Of a stretch of DNA of 51,643 nucleotides, positions 43,010-50,810 are shown piece after piece (positions within the stretch are counted from its first letter, which is position 1; every line of letters begins with the position of its first letter). The notes below the pieces were generated by a model. It was given only the letters and a program-made list of their open reading frames with translations, was not told the DNA's origin and made no database searches. Origin of the DNA: Ilumatobacteraceae bacterium (GTDB lineage: Bacteria; Actinomycetota; Acidimicrobiia; Acidimicrobiales; Ilumatobacteraceae). Where the stretch lies: positions 1 through 51,643 of the forward strand of contig JAJTFJ010000008.1 in assembly GCA_021298435.1 (NCBI GenBank), read 5' to 3'. The translations under genes were made by a program, and so were the position numbers.

Positions 43010-43938
43010 AGGCGGCGAAGGTTTACTTTTGTAACGCGGTGATCCGCGCCCTTCTTCACCAACAACGATGCACGTGACTTTGTGGGCTCGATGTTTTCCA
43101 CCAAGTTCTTCCCGTTGATCTCGCGCCAGATGGTGCGAGCCATATCAACAGCCTCAGCGTCTGTGAGATGTGCATAGTGCTGGAAGAAACTGTCCGGGTC
43201 ACGGAACACTGTTTCACGCAATGCCTGGAAACGATCGATGTACCACTGTTCAATGTCCGCTTCTTCGGCATCTATATAAATGGAGAAATCGAAGTAGTCA
43301 GAGACGAATTCGTTTGATTCCGAACCCACTTGCAACACATTCAAACCTTCAAGAATCAGAATGTCTGGCTGATTGATCGTGACGCGTTCGTCATCAACAA
43401 TGTCGTACACAACGTGGCTATACACCGGTGCAGTGACTTCAGCTGATCCGCCCTTCACATCGCGGAGGAAAGAGAGCAACGCTTTTGTGTCGTAGCTTTC
43501 AGGAAAGCCCTTGCGATTCATGATGCCGCGATCTTCCAACACTTGGTTTGGAAAGAGGAAGCCATCAGTCGTGATGAGATCCACACGTGGGTGATCTGGC
43601 CAACGCGTGAGAAGTTCCTGCAAAATACGAGCAAACGTGCTCTTGCCTACTGCGACCGAACCAGCAATACCAATGACATAGGGAACCTTTGGCGCCATTG
43701 CACCAAGGAATGTTGCAGAGACTTTGTGCAGGTTTTGCGTTGCACTCACATACAGATTGATGAGACGTGTCAGCGGCAGATAAATCGCAGCGACTTCATC
43801 GAGGTCAATCTTTTCGTTAATACCGCGAAGCTCTTCAAGGTCACGCTCACGAATGGTGAGTGGAGTAGCTGCACGCAGGTCAGCCCATTCATCTCGGTCA
43901 AACGCCAAGTATCGAGACGAGTTGGGAGAATTAATCAC
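43006..43938 (-). CDS. coaA: Pantothenate kinase type I
   Basis: First step of coenzyme A synthesis: phosphorylates pantothenate. 310 residues. P-loop [12 protein letters not shown] (about 93-104), [45 protein letters not shown] and [10 protein letters not shown] are family motifs. GTG at 43938 is 6 bases after TAGCGT, leaderless type. It follows map by 23 bases. Confidence 0.96.
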   Translation of the reverse strand: MINSPNSSRYLAFDRDEWADLRAATPLTIRERDLEELRGINEKIDLDEVAAIYLPLTRLINLYVSATQNLHKVSATFLGAMAPKVPYVIGIAGSVAVGKSTFARILQELLTRWPDHPRVDLITTDGFLFPNQVLEDRGIMNRKGFPESYDTKALLSFLRDVKGGSAEVTAPVYSHVVYDIVDDERVTINQPDILILEGLNVLQVGSESNEFVSDYFDFSIYIDAEEADIEQWYIDRFQALRETVFRDPDSFFQHYAHLTDAEAVDMARTIWREINGKNLVENIEPTKSRASLLVKKGADHRVTKVNLRRL

Positions 43939-43944
43939 GGTGGA

Positions 43945-43950
43945 ACGCTA
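43945..43950 (-). promoter_or_regulatory. -10 box of coaA
   Basis: TAGCGT on the minus strand, 6 bases before the GTG at 43938; it lies in the short map-coaA gap and would give coaA its own promoter. Confidence 0.4.
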
Positions 43951-43961
43951 CGAGCAAAAGG

Positions 43962-44939
43962 TCAGCGTTTCCACGGTGCACATGGCGATACTGCGCCATT
44001 TCCGCCCGTGAGAATCTCATATCCATCAGCAGTCACCACCAAAGTGTGCTCAAACTGGGCTGTTCGGCTGCCATCAGCGGTCACTGCGGTCCAGTCGTCA
44101 TCCCACATCTTGTGGCGTGTTTCGCCACTTGCGGTGATCATTGGCTCAATCGTGAAGGTCATTCCTTCGCGCAAGATCATCGTGTTGCGTGGGTCGTAGT
44201 AGTGCAACACCTGAATATCGGTATGGAAGTTCTCGCCGATGCCATGACCGATGAATGCGCGAACCACGCCGTACTTGTGCTTCTTTGCATGCACTTCAAT
44301 CGCACGACCAATTTCGTTAAGAGCAACACCGGGCTTCACAGCTTCGATACCAAGCCACATGCATTCTTCAGTGACCTTGATGAGGTTCTTATCTTCTTCA
44401 GAAATTGTGCCGACAGCAAACGATGCATTTGTGTCGCCGTGAACGCCATTGAGATAGATAGTGACGTCGATGTCGATGATGTCGCCATCAAGTAACACGC
44501 GATTGTCAGGAATACCGTGACAGATCACTTCGTTCACACTTGTGCACACGCTCTTTGGGTAGCCGTGATAATTCAATGGGCTCGGGTAACCACCCATTTC
44601 AAGTGTGAGGTCGTGCACGAAGATGTCAATCTCATCGGTGGTGATACCAGGGCGCACCATCTCGCCGGCACGACGAAGAATTTCTGCAGCAGCTACACCA
44701 GCAACACGCATGCGCTCGATGATCTCTGGTGACTTCACACGCGACTCTTCGTTGCGCGGCGGAACACCGGTTGCTGCATATGGCGGCTTGCCGATTGTGT
44801 CGGGCACGTAGCGCATGGGGCTGACAATGCCGGGCTGAATACGGCCCTCGGTGCCCTTGCAGCAACGCTTGTATTTACGGCTGCTTCCACACCAACACGG
44901 ATCATTCGAAGCGGGGAGCGTCTCAGGTACCTGACTCAT
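43962..44939 (-). CDS. map: Methionine aminopeptidase with SEC-C zinc motif
   Basis: Removes the initiator Met. 325 residues. An N-terminal SEC-C motif, DPCWCGSSRKYKRCCKG (about 13-29), is a zinc-binding ribosome/SH3-like add-on seen in actinobacterial MapA. The peptidase core has SVNEVICHGIPD (His), DIIDIDVTIYLNGVHGD (two Asp), FIGHGIGENFHTD, FTIEPM and QFEHTLVV (Glu ligands). The ATG at 44939 is used: TAGCCT stands 7 bases before it, leaderless. A longer upstream frame to 45098 lacks homology. Confidence 0.95.
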   Translation of the reverse strand: MSQVPETLPASNDPCWCGSSRKYKRCCKGTEGRIQPGIVSPMRYVPDTIGKPPYAATGVPPRNEESRVKSPEIIERMRVAGVAAAEILRRAGEMVRPGITTDEIDIFVHDLTLEMGGYPSPLNYHGYPKSVCTSVNEVICHGIPDNRVLLDGDIIDIDVTIYLNGVHGDTNASFAVGTISEEDKNLIKVTEECMWLGIEAVKPGVALNEIGRAIEVHAKKHKYGVVRAFIGHGIGENFHTDIQVLHYYDPRNTMILREGMTFTIEPMITASGETRHKMWDDDWTAVTADGSRTAQFEHTLVVTADGYEILTGGNGAVSPCAPWKR

Positions 44940-44946
44940 AGAGATA

Positions 44947-44952
44947 AGGCTA
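44947..44952 (-). promoter_or_regulatory. -10 box of map
   Basis: TAGCCT on the minus strand, 7 bases before the ATG at 44939; no Shine-Dalgarno. Confidence 0.45.
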
Positions 44953-45057
44953 CGGGGTGACTTGACAGGTTTTGGGCGACTGGCATTAGTCATCTGCCTT
45001 CCGTACGTTCCTCGCCCACACATAAGTGGATAGGTGTGAATCGAAAGGGAGTTACTC

Positions 45058-45582
45058 ATGCCAGATATCCCAGTAGGTCCAGGTCCGTCATCGGGCAATG
45101 ACCGCTTGCAGGCTCTTCGTCAGAATTCTCAGGGCCTTGCGGGTTTGTCAACCCCGCGGAGGATTCGCATCGATCTTCTTCTCGGTGTCATTGGAGTTCT
45201 TCTTGTTATTGCTTTCTTGTTTGTTGCCATTGGTTCGCCTTCGCCAGAGATGACCACCACAACGTCGATAGTCGCGCAGAAAGAAGAGAACGGGGGGCTG
45301 ATGAAAATCGGCGATGCCTTGATTGCAATCTCCGTTGAAGAAGGGGCTTTTCCGCCCGATGTTTCTGTAGGTGATCAGGTTCGGATCATTGTCACCTCCA
45401 ACACTGATGGAACCGATATTGCTCGAGGCTTGGATGCTGAGACCATTGTTCAGTCGATACGTGAAACATCAGCTGTTGGTGGGCGATTCGTTGTCACTGT
45501 TAGCGGAATTGAATCTGTTGCGGAGGAAGTTGCGGCCTCTGGTCCGGTGCATCTTGCAGTCATCAGGAAGGTTCAGCAGTGA
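45058..45582 (+). CDS. CpaB/SAF-like pilus assembly protein
   Basis: 174 residues: cytoplasmic N-terminus, one helix (LLLGVIGVLLVIAFLFVAIG, about 40-59), then an external domain. The GDALIAISVEEGAFPPDVSVG strand pair resembles the SAF/CpaB-type domain of Flp pilus assembly proteins (RcpC/CpaB). AAAGGGAG precedes the ATG. It opens the Tad operon and overlaps tadA by 4 bases (GTGA). Assignment rests mainly on this context. Confidence 0.68.
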   Translation: MPDIPVGPGPSSGNDRLQALRQNSQGLAGLSTPRRIRIDLLLGVIGVLLVIAFLFVAIGSPSPEMTTTTSIVAQKEENGGLMKIGDALIAISVEEGAFPPDVSVGDQVRIIVTSNTDGTDIARGLDAETIVQSIRETSAVGGRFVVTVSGIESVAEEVAASGPVHLAVIRKVQQ

Positions 45583-46868
45583 GTACTACATCATTGTCAG
45601 TCACTGAGATCGCGCGTGAGATTGCGAGCGCTTTGGCAGATGACAGAGTTCGACGCCATAACCAAGACCTTCCCGTCCCGTCGCTTGATGAAGAGCGGCA
45701 ACTCGCAAGGTTCACAGCAACGAATCATCTCGCACAAGTACGAAGTATTGATTCGTGGGGCTTTGGAGCTATTCCAGACGTTGACGACCGATCTCTTGTG
45801 GAAGAGGCAATCGCACAAGTACTTGGCTTAGGACGTCTCGAGCCGCTTCTTGAAGATGACGACATCTCAGATATTCACATCAGAGGCAATCGACCAGTGT
45901 GGATCAAGAAACGAAATGGAGAACGTGTTCAGCTCGCACCAATTGTCAACTCGGATGGTGAACTAATTGATCTGATTCGCCGAATTGCATCTCGTATGGG
46001 TCACCGCGAGCAGAGATTTGATCCATCTCATCCAGAGTTAAACCTTCAACTGCCTGATGGTTCACGTCTGTTCGCCGCTATGGAAGTGACTTCTCATCCG
46101 ACACTCATCATTCGTCGACACCGTTTTGAAATATCACATCTAGGCCAATTGGTTGAGCGAAATCTGATGAGCCGAGAGGTGGCTCAGTTTCTGGCAGCAG
46201 TTGTGCGTAGTCGGCGCAACATCGTGATTGCTGGTGGAACAGGATCAGGGAAAACAACCTTGTTGCGCGCACTCATGAATGAAGTTCCACGCCATGAACG
46301 AATCGTCACTATTGAGGATGCCTTTGAATTGGGAATTGAGCACTTTGAAGATGCACATCCTGACCATGATGCTTTGCAATCCCGCACAGCAAATATGGAA
46401 GGAAACGGGGAGATCACGATGGTTGATCTCACTCGCATGGCCCTTCGCATGGATCCCGACAGAGTCGTGGTGGGTGAAGTCCGAGGTGCAGAGGCCTTCC
46501 CGATGTTGTTGGCGATGAGTCAAGGCAATAACGGCTCGATGTGTACTTTGCACGCGGACAGTGCCCGCACCGTCTTCCCGAAACTTCTTGCCTACGTAGC
46601 TATGTCGGGTTCCGGCTTACCGAGCGACACGGTGAATTTGTTGATTGGTAGCGCAATACATTTTGTGATTCATGTGGGGATAGAAGAGAACACGCGTCGG
46701 GTGCTGTCAATCCACGAAGTGGTTGATAGTGATGGCATCTCAATTGTTTCCAATGAGATTTTCTCGTACCAGAAGTCCGGCAATCAGTTTCTGTCCCTAC
46801 GAGGGGGGACGTCGGATCTTCTTTCTGCACACGGATTCAGTTCTGCACGAGAACTGAGTTGGGTCTGA
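45579..46868 (+). CDS. tadA: Tad pilus assembly ATPase TadA/CpaF
   Basis: 429 residues; the hexameric secretion ATPase that powers pilus assembly. N-terminal domain with LGLGRLEPLLEDDDISDIHI; Walker A IAGGTGSGKTTLLRAL (about 212-227), Asp box TIEDAFELGIEH, Walker B RMDPDRVVVGEVRGAEA and His box GSMCTLHADSAR. Start GTG overlaps the stop of the preceding gene. Next genes supply the membrane platform. Confidence 0.95.
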   Translation: MSTTSLSVTEIAREIASALADDRVRRHNQDLPVPSLDEERQLARFTATNHLAQVRSIDSWGFGAIPDVDDRSLVEEAIAQVLGLGRLEPLLEDDDISDIHIRGNRPVWIKKRNGERVQLAPIVNSDGELIDLIRRIASRMGHREQRFDPSHPELNLQLPDGSRLFAAMEVTSHPTLIIRRHRFEISHLGQLVERNLMSREVAQFLAAVVRSRRNIVIAGGTGSGKTTLLRALMNEVPRHERIVTIEDAFELGIEHFEDAHPDHDALQSRTANMEGNGEITMVDLTRMALRMDPDRVVVGEVRGAEAFPMLLAMSQGNNGSMCTLHADSARTVFPKLLAYVAMSGSGLPSDTVNLLIGSAIHFVIHVGIEENTRRVLSIHEVVDSDGISIVSNEIFSYQKSGNQFLSLRGGTSDLLSAHGFSSARELSWV

Positions 46869-46869
46869 C

Positions 46870-47481
46870 ATGAAATTCAAGACTGACTCCAAACCGGCTG
46901 AAGATCAGAGAGTCTTGGTGGAAGCGATTGCGTCATGGACTGAAAGCTTGCGAGACACCATTTCTGCTGCTGCTGGTCTCGAGCAGGCAATCATCGCAAC
47001 CGAGAATCATTGCCCACGGGCCATTAATGAGCCGGTACAACGACTCGTTGCTTCATTGCGTTACGGGACACTGGAGGATGCACTCCGCCGTTTTGCGGAT
47101 GACATCGCACATCCAACGTGCGATTTCGTAGTTGCTGCACTTATTACAGCTTCTACGCATCACTCAAGAGATCTGACACAGCTATTGACCCACCTTGCTG
47201 AATGTTCACGTTCTGAGTGTGAGTTGTATTTACGAATCTGGGTGTCGCGAGCAAGAACAAGGACGTCTGTGCGAATCATCTCTGGAACCATATTTTGCTT
47301 TGGGCTCGGGCTTCTCCTTTTCAACATGAGCTACTTACGTCCATTCCTTTCTCAAGAAGGGGTTTTTGTTCTTCTGGCTATTGCAGTGTCCTTTGGTTGT
47401 TCTCTTTATTGGATGTCGCAGATTGCACGAGTGGAAGTTCCTGGTCGACTTCTTGCTCATCGTGTGGGGTCCAAATCATGA
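46870..47481 (+). CDS. tadB: TadB-like inner-membrane platform protein
   Basis: 203 residues, a T2SSF-type platform component. Cytoplasmic helical part (about 1-125: WTESLRDTISAAAGLEQAI and LRYGTLEDALRRFADDI, the GSPII_F pattern) then two helices (about 137-156 and 165-183). It is shorter than usual TadB, which has an added N-terminal helix pair. It begins one base after the tadA stop and overlaps tadC (ATGA). Confidence 0.85.
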   Translation: MKFKTDSKPAEDQRVLVEAIASWTESLRDTISAAAGLEQAIIATENHCPRAINEPVQRLVASLRYGTLEDALRRFADDIAHPTCDFVVAALITASTHHSRDLTQLLTHLAECSRSECELYLRIWVSRARTRTSVRIISGTIFCFGLGLLLFNMSYLRPFLSQEGVFVLLAIAVSFGCSLYWMSQIARVEVPGRLLAHRVGSKS

Positions 47482-48173
47482 GAGACACGAATTTCGTTCT
47501 TTCTCCGCAACATGTACATGTTCTTGGAATCAGTCCAGACCTCTTGAGTAGACGGTGTGCAACTCGTGCTGTGGTGGCCTGCGGAAGCGTGTTCTTGCTC
47601 GTTCTATTCCTACGAACACAAGGAATCAGCCTTTCTTTCTCTTTCGTTGTTGTCTTCATTGTCGGAGCACCTCTTGCCGCATGGACAATGACCATCTCCC
47701 AACTACGAAAGATGGCGACGAAACTTCAGCGAGACATGGATCTAGCAGTTGCAGTTTTTCTCGATCTCATCAATGTGCTGCTTGCAGGTGGAGCAGGAGT
47801 TGAGACAGCGATGATTGCGGCAGCCGGAGCTGGTGATGGTTGGGGTTTTGAACAACTTCGAACTGCAATGGCACGCGCGCAAAGTTCGCGCCGTTCTTAT
47901 TGGGAAGCCCTTCGAGAGACGGGTGAGGCATTCGGTATTGAATCTCTCGAGGAAGTTGCAAACAGTGTGCAACTTGCGGGAGAACATGGCGCCCGAATTC
48001 GTCAATCTCTTGCTGCTAAGGCTGCAAGTTTGCGCATCAGAAATCTTGCACGAATCGAACATGAGGCTGAGCAGCGCACTGAGCGCATGGGTATTCCGGT
48101 CGTGCTGTTGTTTATTGGATTCATCCTTCTCGTTGGTTATCCGGCTTTTGCTGGAACCGTTGCAGCTCTCTAA
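47478..48173 (+). CDS. tadC: TadC-like inner-membrane platform protein
   Basis: 231 residues. Two N-terminal helices (about 33-68), then the GSPII_F cytoplasmic domain with DMDLAVAVFLDLINVLLAGG, GVETAMIAAA, WEALRETGEAFGIESLEEVA and LAGEHGARIRQSLAAKA, and a final helix GIPVVLLFIGFILLVGYPAF. True start ATG 47478; the frame open upstream to 47295 lies inside tadB. It pairs with TadB to form the assembly platform. Confidence 0.87.
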   Translation: MRDTNFVLSPQHVHVLGISPDLLSRRCATRAVVACGSVFLLVLFLRTQGISLSFSFVVVFIVGAPLAAWTMTISQLRKMATKLQRDMDLAVAVFLDLINVLLAGGAGVETAMIAAAGAGDGWGFEQLRTAMARAQSSRRSYWEALRETGEAFGIESLEEVANSVQLAGEHGARIRQSLAAKAASLRIRNLARIEHEAEQRTERMGIPVVLLFIGFILLVGYPAFAGTVAAL

Positions 48174-48187
48174 ATAGAAAGGCAAAT

Positions 48188-48382
48188 ATGTCAACAATCA
48201 AGCAAATGTTTGAGTATTACGGGGTGCGATTCACAGCATCTCGTGAACGAGATAGGGATCGAGGTGAAGTGAGTGCCACAACAATCGTGATGGCGGCTGC
48301 ACTCGTCGCGCTTGCTATCTCAGTTGGTGCTGTTATCAGTTCACGAGTTCGCGATAAGGCCAACTCCCTGAATCTCGGATGA
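48188..48382 (+). CDS. Flp/pilin-like small membrane protein
   Basis: 64 residues: basic N-terminal part (FTASRERDRDRGEVSATT), then a single hydrophobic helix TTIVMAAALVALAISVGAVI and a short tail. A Gly-Glu junction just before the helix resembles a class III prepilin cleavage point, but the processing enzyme gene (tadV) is not in the window. AGAAAGGC stands upstream. Likely the major pilin. Confidence 0.72.
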   Translation: MSTIKQMFEYYGVRFTASRERDRDRGEVSATTIVMAAALVALAISVGAVISSRVRDKANSLNLG

Positions 48383-48783
48383 AGGCTGCCACCTTTCCGA
48401 GCAATGATCGGGGCGAGACCAGCATTCAAGTGGTGCTTCTCGTCCCGATCATCCTCTCGGTGTTCTTTACCTGCGTTCACGCTGCTGCCTTGGCTCATGG
48501 GGGACAAGTTGCCTCTCTTGCGGCGATGAGAGGTGCGCAAATCTCAGCTGCCAGTAATGGGTCATCTGATTCCAATGCTCTGATGAGGTTGGAGATACAG
48601 AGATCTGTTCAAGAAATGGGGAACAGACTTGAATCGGAACCTCAACTTTCAGTGTTTCAAGGAAATGTTCAAGTGACGGTGCGAGTTCTGGTTCCCGGAG
48701 TTGTGCCCTTTCTTCCAACATCTGTTCGTCGGTCAGCGACGGTTCCTGCGGAGCGGTTTATTGAGGAACAGGATCGCCAATGA
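48379..48783 (+). CDS. TadE-like minor pseudopilin (first copy)
   Basis: 134 residues: DRGETSIQVVLLVPIILSVF is the TadE signature (Glu five places after cleavage, then a hydrophobic helix), and the rest is a predicted extracytoplasmic domain ending in SVRRSATVPAERF. Start ATG overlaps the upstream stop (ATGA). It reads as a paralogue of the next gene. Confidence 0.83.
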   Translation: MKAATFPSNDRGETSIQVVLLVPIILSVFFTCVHAAALAHGGQVASLAAMRGAQISAASNGSSDSNALMRLEIQRSVQEMGNRLESEPQLSVFQGNVQVTVRVLVPGVVPFLPTSVRRSATVPAERFIEEQDRQ

Positions 48784-49178
48784 GAGGAGAACGTGGCTCT
48801 ATCGCAGTGGAGACGGTCATTCTTGCTCCGGTGTTCGTTCTCTTTATGGTCTTCGTGGCATATGCCGGGCGGATTGTTGCGGTGCAGTATGACCTCCACA
48901 GTGCAGCTGACGTTGCCGCGCGCACAGCATCTCAATCTCGCTCAGGGTCGATGGTGACGAGAGGAGTTCAATCGGCTCAGCAAGCGATGAATCTGAATCA
49001 AGCCCCGTGTAGTGATTTCAGTGCTCGTGTTGTGAAACGAACTACTGGTGGCGTATCTGAAGTTGAGGTAGTAACCCAGTGTCGTGTGAATGTCGTTGGC
49101 TTATCACTACTTGGCATTCGGTCACCAGTCCTCTCGGGGCAATCCCGAGAGGTGATTGATGTGTATCGCCGACCATGA
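48780..49178 (+). CDS. TadE-like minor pseudopilin (second copy)
   Basis: 132 residues with ERGSIAVETVILAPVFVLFM, the canonical TadE/TadF-like N-terminal helix, then a beta-rich domain with two Cys (APCSDF, TQCRVN) that may form a disulfide outside the cell, which the CcdA/TlpA system elsewhere in this window could serve (speculative). Overlaps neighbours on both sides by 4 bases. Confidence 0.85.
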   Translation: MRGERGSIAVETVILAPVFVLFMVFVAYAGRIVAVQYDLHSAADVAARTASQSRSGSMVTRGVQSAQQAMNLNQAPCSDFSARVVKRTTGGVSEVEVVTQCRVNVVGLSLLGIRSPVLSGQSREVIDVYRRP

Positions 49179-49558
49179 GTAATCAACGTGGATCTGTATC
49201 GGCACTAACAGTGTGCATTGTGATGTCTGCATTGACTTTGGTGGGTCTTGTTTTCGACGCGGGAACCTCCGTGAATGAGTACACGCGACTTTCGGATGTT
49301 GCTGAAAATGCAGCAAGAGCTGGTGCGCAGGAAGTCACGGGATTGCGAGCAGGCGACCTACGCATTGACAGTCGCAGTGCAGTGACAACGAGTCAGGCCT
49401 ACTTGCATTCTCATGGAGTCAGCGGTCGTGTTGAGGTGCATCAAGATTCTGTATCGGTGGAAGTTATTGGGTTACGTCGATATCAGATACTTGGAATTAT
49501 TGGACTCAGAAGCCAACGTTTGCACATCGTGCGCACAGCGCACATTGTCTCCGGTTGA
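49175..49558 (+). CDS. TadG-like pilus-associated protein
   Basis: 127 residues: NQRGSVSALTVCIVMSALTL is the N-terminal helix of putative Flp-pilus TadG-like proteins, followed by LSDVAENAARAGAQEVTGL, the typical DxAADAAALAGA-like strip of this family. It is short, lacking the von Willebrand-type domain of full TadG. Start ATG overlaps the previous stop. Confidence 0.8.
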   Translation: MSNQRGSVSALTVCIVMSALTLVGLVFDAGTSVNEYTRLSDVAENAARAGAQEVTGLRAGDLRIDSRSAVTTSQAYLHSHGVSGRVEVHQDSVSVEVIGLRRYQILGIIGLRSQRLHIVRTAHIVSG

Positions 49559-50808
49559 TTCATATGAGGCGACGTATTTTCTCCGGAGTTTTTGTTCTTG
49601 CTCCTGTTTTCAGTGCAGTGCATCTTGTGCGGGAGCGGTACGTCTTTCAACGTCGTAATCTCCTCGACCGAGATGTCACGTCAGTGGAATTGATAGCTGG
49701 GTGTCATCTATTGATTTGCGTGATCTCCTTGTGGGTGGTGTGTGAGGCCCTCATCGGATTAAAGAACGCGAGGGTGATCTCTCATGTTCCTGAGTCGTCT
49801 CATCATCGCCGGTTCTCTGCCCTGCTCTTGGGGGGACTTGCGATCATCGGACACAGCCAATCCGCAGAAGTGCATCGGGTAGACGTCGCCGAGGAAGCAG
49901 GGCTCCCAGCTGAACTGATGTTGACTCCGTCAATGGCGGCACTATTGATCCGGGACATCCTTCAACGCAGGAGAAATCAGATTCGGCGAGGAGTGATGCC
50001 GGATGTCCTGTGTGATGAGGAAATTGTGCTTTTGTCGCAGGTACAACGCAAGGCAAAGGAAGCCTTGCCCGCCATGGTTGTGGGTGAACTTGATGTTTCA
50101 CTTCCTGTTGTCAAAGTCTTGACAGATGTAGTGGAGCGAAAGGAGAAGACACGCCTTTGTAAGAGTGAAAGACCGTTGTTCATTGTGCGTCTGTATGGGT
50201 ATCCAGAGGTCAAGAGCAGGCAAGGTGCGAGAGCATTCTTTCGTAAGAAGCGAGCTTTGGAACTACTTGTCTGGCTTTCGCTCAATCGCGATCGGCCTCG
50301 AAGGTCTGCGGCAAGAACAGCACTGTGGCATATCGATGTGAGCGATGCGACATTCTCCACGGTTGTCTCCGATATGAGGCGCGGCCTCTCGGAATTAGAT
50401 TCCTCTTTGAATCGTGCAGAGTTTCTACCGACGACCTATTCGGACGAGCTATTACTGAGTCACCGCATTACAACTGACTACGAGTTATTGCGTGAAGCTT
50501 TGGATGCTTTTCGTACTGATTGTCTGAATCATCAGACACTTGCTGATCAGCTATCTGAGATTCGTGATGTTCCCTTTTCTGGAACTTCTTACGAGTGGGC
50601 TGACTTGGACGGCACAACGACACGACTCATCATCACAGCGATGCAGGCATCACAAGAACTTGCTGAGTTTGCAAGGTCAAAGGGTGATGTCGAGTTAATG
50701 ATGACCGCTGTCGCTGCTGGGCTCAGAGTGATGCCAGGCTGCGAAGAGTTGTTGCAGATTCAAGAAGAGTTCCTTGCAATGAAGACAACCTCTCGGTCTT
50801 TGGTTTGA
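49555..50808 (+). CDS. Membrane-anchored winged-helix/BTAD (SARP-like) regulator of the Tad locus
   Basis: 417 residues. Helices at about 7-24, 44-66 and 87-100 anchor it, followed by a long linker. A winged-helix domain (about 210-285) has FFRKKRALELLVWLSLNRDR and SVVSDMRRG-like FSTVVSDMRRGLSELDSSLN; a bacterial transcriptional activator domain follows (about 300-410: ITTDYELLREALDAFRTD). Similar LysM/BTAD proteins end actinobacterial Tad operons, though no LysM is seen here. Start TTG 49555 keeps the 4-base overlap habit; ATG 49564 is the alternative. Whether it binds DNA from the membrane is unknown. Confidence 0.77.
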   Translation: MIHMRRRIFSGVFVLAPVFSAVHLVRERYVFQRRNLLDRDVTSVELIAGCHLLICVISLWVVCEALIGLKNARVISHVPESSHHRRFSALLLGGLAIIGHSQSAEVHRVDVAEEAGLPAELMLTPSMAALLIRDILQRRRNQIRRGVMPDVLCDEEIVLLSQVQRKAKEALPAMVVGELDVSLPVVKVLTDVVERKEKTRLCKSERPLFIVRLYGYPEVKSRQGARAFFRKKRALELLVWLSLNRDRPRRSAARTALWHIDVSDATFSTVVSDMRRGLSELDSSLNRAEFLPTTYSDELLLSHRITTDYELLREALDAFRTDCLNHQTLADQLSEIRDVPFSGTSYEWADLDGTTTRLIITAMQASQELAEFARSKGDVELMMTAVAAGLRVMPGCEELLQIQEEFLAMKTTSRSLV

Positions 50809-50810
50809 GG

